From contig JASEVX010000007.1 in the NCBI GenBank assembly GCA_031761405.1, forward strand, positions 57,481,914 to 57,545,913: a DNA stretch of 64,000 nt, read 5' to 3'. The first letter of the stretch is position 1. Every line of letters begins with the position of its first letter. Origin of the DNA: Serripes groenlandicus. Lineage: Eukaryota > Mollusca > Bivalvia > Cardiida > Cardiidae. Below are positions 61,903 through 64,000 of the stretch, piece by piece. The position numbers and the translations under genes are program-made. Under the pieces are notes generated by a model. It was not told the DNA's origin, made no database searches, and saw nothing but the letters and a program-made list of their open reading frames with translations.

Positions 61903-62104
61903 ACATACAACAAATTTGCAGCAGACGACTTTGAAAACATTTTACACTTAAATATGAAAAATTTCTGTAATTGAAAGTATATGTACTGAAAAAAAGTTAA
62001 AAAACATTGAGGCAAAAGGATGACATTGCTTGTGTATCAGGTGTGTTCACAAGTCTTTCCGCTGCAGATGCGTCAGAATGCGTCTACAAGTGTGAAAGGG
62101 TTAA
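61903..62104. mobile_element. Second family A copy of the composite
   Basis: Starts ACATACAACAAATTTGCAGC, contains AACATTGAGGCAAAAGGATG, ends GTGTGAAAGGGTTAA. The hairpin is decayed. Confidence 0.78.
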
Positions 62105-62211
62105 ATGTAGGTAAGTATTTTCAAGAAAAACAAGTTCAATTTCATTCGCGGCTGTCGTGGAAAAAATGCCATTGTGCCCTGCACATTTTCATAGTCTGGT
62201 TAAAACGATGC

Positions 62212-62287
62212 TTTACGCCATTTCAATAGTACAGTAGTTATTACCGGGTATCAGTTACGCGTACCACCGGTATATTTATCCTGACAA
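62212..62287 (-). mobile_element. Family H SINE 3' fragment, reverse strand
   Basis: TTTACGCCATTTCAATAGTA, ACCGGGTATCAGTTACGCGT, CCGGTATATTTATCCTGACA. It stops at ATCCTGACA, the same SINE position where the two arrays begin, and then runs into AATAAAATAGAATAGAAC. Confidence 0.65.
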
Positions 62288-62345
62288 TAAAATAGAATAG
62301 AACAGAACAGTTATTTAATTTTTCAACTTAAGCATAAACAGCTCA
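62288..62345 (-). mobile_element. Possible LINE-like tail, reverse strand
   Basis: The minus strand ends CTGTTCTGTTCTATTCTATT then TTATTG, a simple-repeat terminus of the kind seen at non-LTR elements. Weak. Confidence 0.25.
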
Positions 62346-62633
62346 TGATTGATATTCACAAATATACATACAAATATGGTTAAGACAATAAAATAATTGA
62401 AAAACAGTAATTAAATAATTGAATTCGAATTTATATGTATATATATATATAAACACAATATTCAGTCGTAATTGCTATCTCTGTATCTATAAGCGCCGAG
62501 GAGGGAACATTGGTTGACATGACATGATTTTGGTGTAGTTTCATTACTTGTTTTTTCAGTTGCTTATGGCGAAACAAATCACTGTATCAAACCGGGTTTT
62601 TATCAAGGAATAATGGCCACTGTTTATAATTAG
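62346..62633. other. Unique stretch, nothing recognised
   Basis: No recognised features. Confidence 0.35.
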
Positions 62634-62800
62634 TTAACTCTTCAGCGCCACAGGCAATATTGAGGTTTTTGCACAACAATGCAGATTCAGGCGAGTCAGC
62701 TCGTAACGAGCTGTCTCACCTGAAATCAGCATTTGTTTGCCTTTTAGTTACCAAAATAGTCCAAGACTTTCATAAATTGAGAAATGGACATACCCGATTT
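62634..62800. mobile_element. Family D MITE, right terminus missing
   Basis: TTAACTCTTCAGCGCCACAG, CAGCTCGTAACGAGCTG hairpin, GTTACCAAAATAGTCCAAGA. Right GGCGCTGAAAG is not found. Confidence 0.82.
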
Positions 62801-62861
62801 TGAACATATTTGCCCATATGTTTCCTTCGTTGTAATAAGATACGTGAACACGTTATCACAT

Positions 62862-63078
62862 TAAAGGCGCGATCTGACGCCTCTGCAGCAGATGACTTAA
62901 GAAAACAATGTGGCAAAAGCAGAAATTGCTCATAAAAGGATATTTCTCCTTTTGCCACATTGTTTTCAACTGTATTCAATAATCGTAATTTCCATTTATA
63001 TATAATTTCCACAAATTGTCTACATAATTTTGAATACTGTCGTCTGCTGCAGGATTGTTGTGTGTGGAAAACGGTTAA
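62862..63078. mobile_element. Family A MITE, diverged
   Basis: GACGCCTCTGCAGCAGATGA, TGGCAAAAGCAGAAATTGCT, CGTCTGCTGCAGGATTG, right end GTGTGGAAAACGGTTAA. The left terminus is altered. Confidence 0.8.
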
Positions 63079-63506
63079 TACCTCAATATTTTCTAAATAA
63101 GTCATCATTAATTATCACTGAATTAATATGTTATCTGTAACTGCCAAGAACTAATCGCAGAATTAAGTAATCGCAGAATAAAGATTTGTTTAATATCCTT
63201 GGAGCACTGCGTTTTGTCGGACAGAGATTTGGCTGGTCCAAATTACAACGCCGATTAATTGGGTACACCGTCGTGAATTATAATATATTTGACTGAAAGT
63301 CCTGTGAAAGCATACAACCCAAATTGCCAACGAACAAAGATGCTGCCATCAATGCACGATTACCACCTAGTAATGATTAAACCATTCTTTTGTCCGGAAA
63401 GTAGCACACATATGTACTATATTTGTGTCAGGAATTATGATCTTACCCAATCAAAAGTTTGGAGTCATCACAACTATTTTTCAACAGTCATCTGCAATAG
63501 GACGCA

Positions 63507-63790
63507 TTAACCCTTACCCATGGGACATACGACAAATCTACAGCAGACGACTTTGGAAATATATGGACAAACAAATAGAAAAAATCTCAATCAATGAGAG
63601 TATTACAATTGAATAGATTCTAAAACATTATGACAAAAGGAGAAAATACTCATTATGAGCAATTTCTCCTTTTGCCACAATGTTTTCAACTCTTTTCAGA
63701 AAGTAGACTTTTATTTTTTTGAGTTATTCCATACTACATCTTTCAAAGTAGTCTGCTGCAGATTTGTTGTATGTTGGGAAAGTTTTATTA
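63507..63790. mobile_element. Family A MITE, full length
   Basis: TTAACCCTTACCCATGGGAC to GTTGGGAAAGTTTTA. Hairpin AATACTCATTATGAGCAATTT with GGAGAA/TTCTCC stem. Confidence 0.85.
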
Positions 63791-63850
63791 TGCTCATTAT
63801 GAGCAATTTCTCCTTTCGCCACAATGTTTTCAAAAGTCGTCTGCCGATAA
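63791..63850. mobile_element. Family A central fragment following the full copy
   Basis: GCTCATTATGAGCAATTTCT, CCACAATGTTTTCAAAAGTC, GTCTGC. Joined to the preceding copy without TTAA. Confidence 0.75.
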
Positions 63851-64000
63851 AGAAATTTAACAATTAGCAATTATACTAAATACAGGTTATTCGAGTGGAA
63901 CCACACCGTTTTCCACTTGTCTCCAAAAACTGTTGGTACTTTAAACGCCTGCGTTATATGCATGTAGCAAGGGAGGCAACTGGAATAACTTAAACAATCC

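Overview
This window looks like intergenic or intronic DNA from an animal nuclear genome. It is AT-rich and contains no open frame longer than about 190 codons, no operon-like gene packing, no rRNA, no CRISPR array and no recognisable intact protein gene. It is saturated with dispersed short elements: tRNA-derived SINEs, palindromic MITEs and at least eight tandem arrays. The repeat style, notably the GC-rich element of about 262 bp and the foldback elements ending TTAACCCTTTCCC, reminds me of heterodont bivalve genomes (Dreissena, Mya, Mercenaria type). That placement is from memory and was not tested.

Families defined here, and used by letter below. Family A: foldback MITE of about 230 bp starting TTAACCCTTTCCC and ending GGGAAAGGGTTAA, with a central hairpin; over 45 copies or fragments. 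Family C: foldback MITE of about 246 bp with CGAGGGCTTGGCGTGAAAC termini and 4-bp target duplications. Family D: foldback MITE with TTAACTCTTTCAGCGCC termini. Family E: GC-rich palindromic element of about 262 bp with GAGCCGTYCCRCGAGAAAAC termini. Family F: tRNA-derived SINE with a (TTGA)n tail. Family G: a third, rarer tRNA-like SINE. Family H: tRNA-derived SINE whose body carries the ACTGACTGGCTGGTGTCAGG segment. Family I: hairpins with GTGGGTACTCARAAGAAT arms. Family J: element with terminal inverted repeats of about 86 bp. Family K: a dispersed repeat of unknown class.

Layout. 0-5.4 kb: scattered A, C, D and F copies. 5.46-7.0 kb: 35-bp satellite. 7.2-11 kb: two A copies, a truncated E, a duplicated 0.3-kb segment and a candidate first exon over an NRF-1-like palindrome. 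11.1-13.3 kb: 40-bp minisatellite lying inside a reverse-strand H SINE. 14-16 kb: a second candidate first exon and a 31-bp array with repeated CACGTG. 16.4-18.1 kb: 48-49-bp satellite. 19-26.5 kb: A, E, F and H copies, including an H SINE whose body has become an 11-copy 47-bp array. 27.2-29.7 kb: partly duplicated C element, a very homogeneous 38-bp array and a tandemly repeated A element. 30-37.6 kb: dense A copies, LINE-like tails, C nested in A, and two E copies. 38.4-39.0 kb: 37-38-bp array. 40.3-42.3 kb: 56-bp array. 42-50 kb: A cluster, F nested in E with a 13-bp target duplication, and a pogo-like element with A nested inside. 50-64 kb: mostly fragments, the J element, hAT-like termini, a CT tract inside an A copy, and one small open frame (60.4-60.7 kb, minus strand) that is the most protein-like in the window.

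Main biological message: the sequence records transposable elements turning into satellites. Two arrays start at almost the same base of the same SINE, and one MITE has begun to duplicate in tandem. Nested insertions give target-site duplications that help classify the families. No metabolic or defence system is encoded here as far as I can see.
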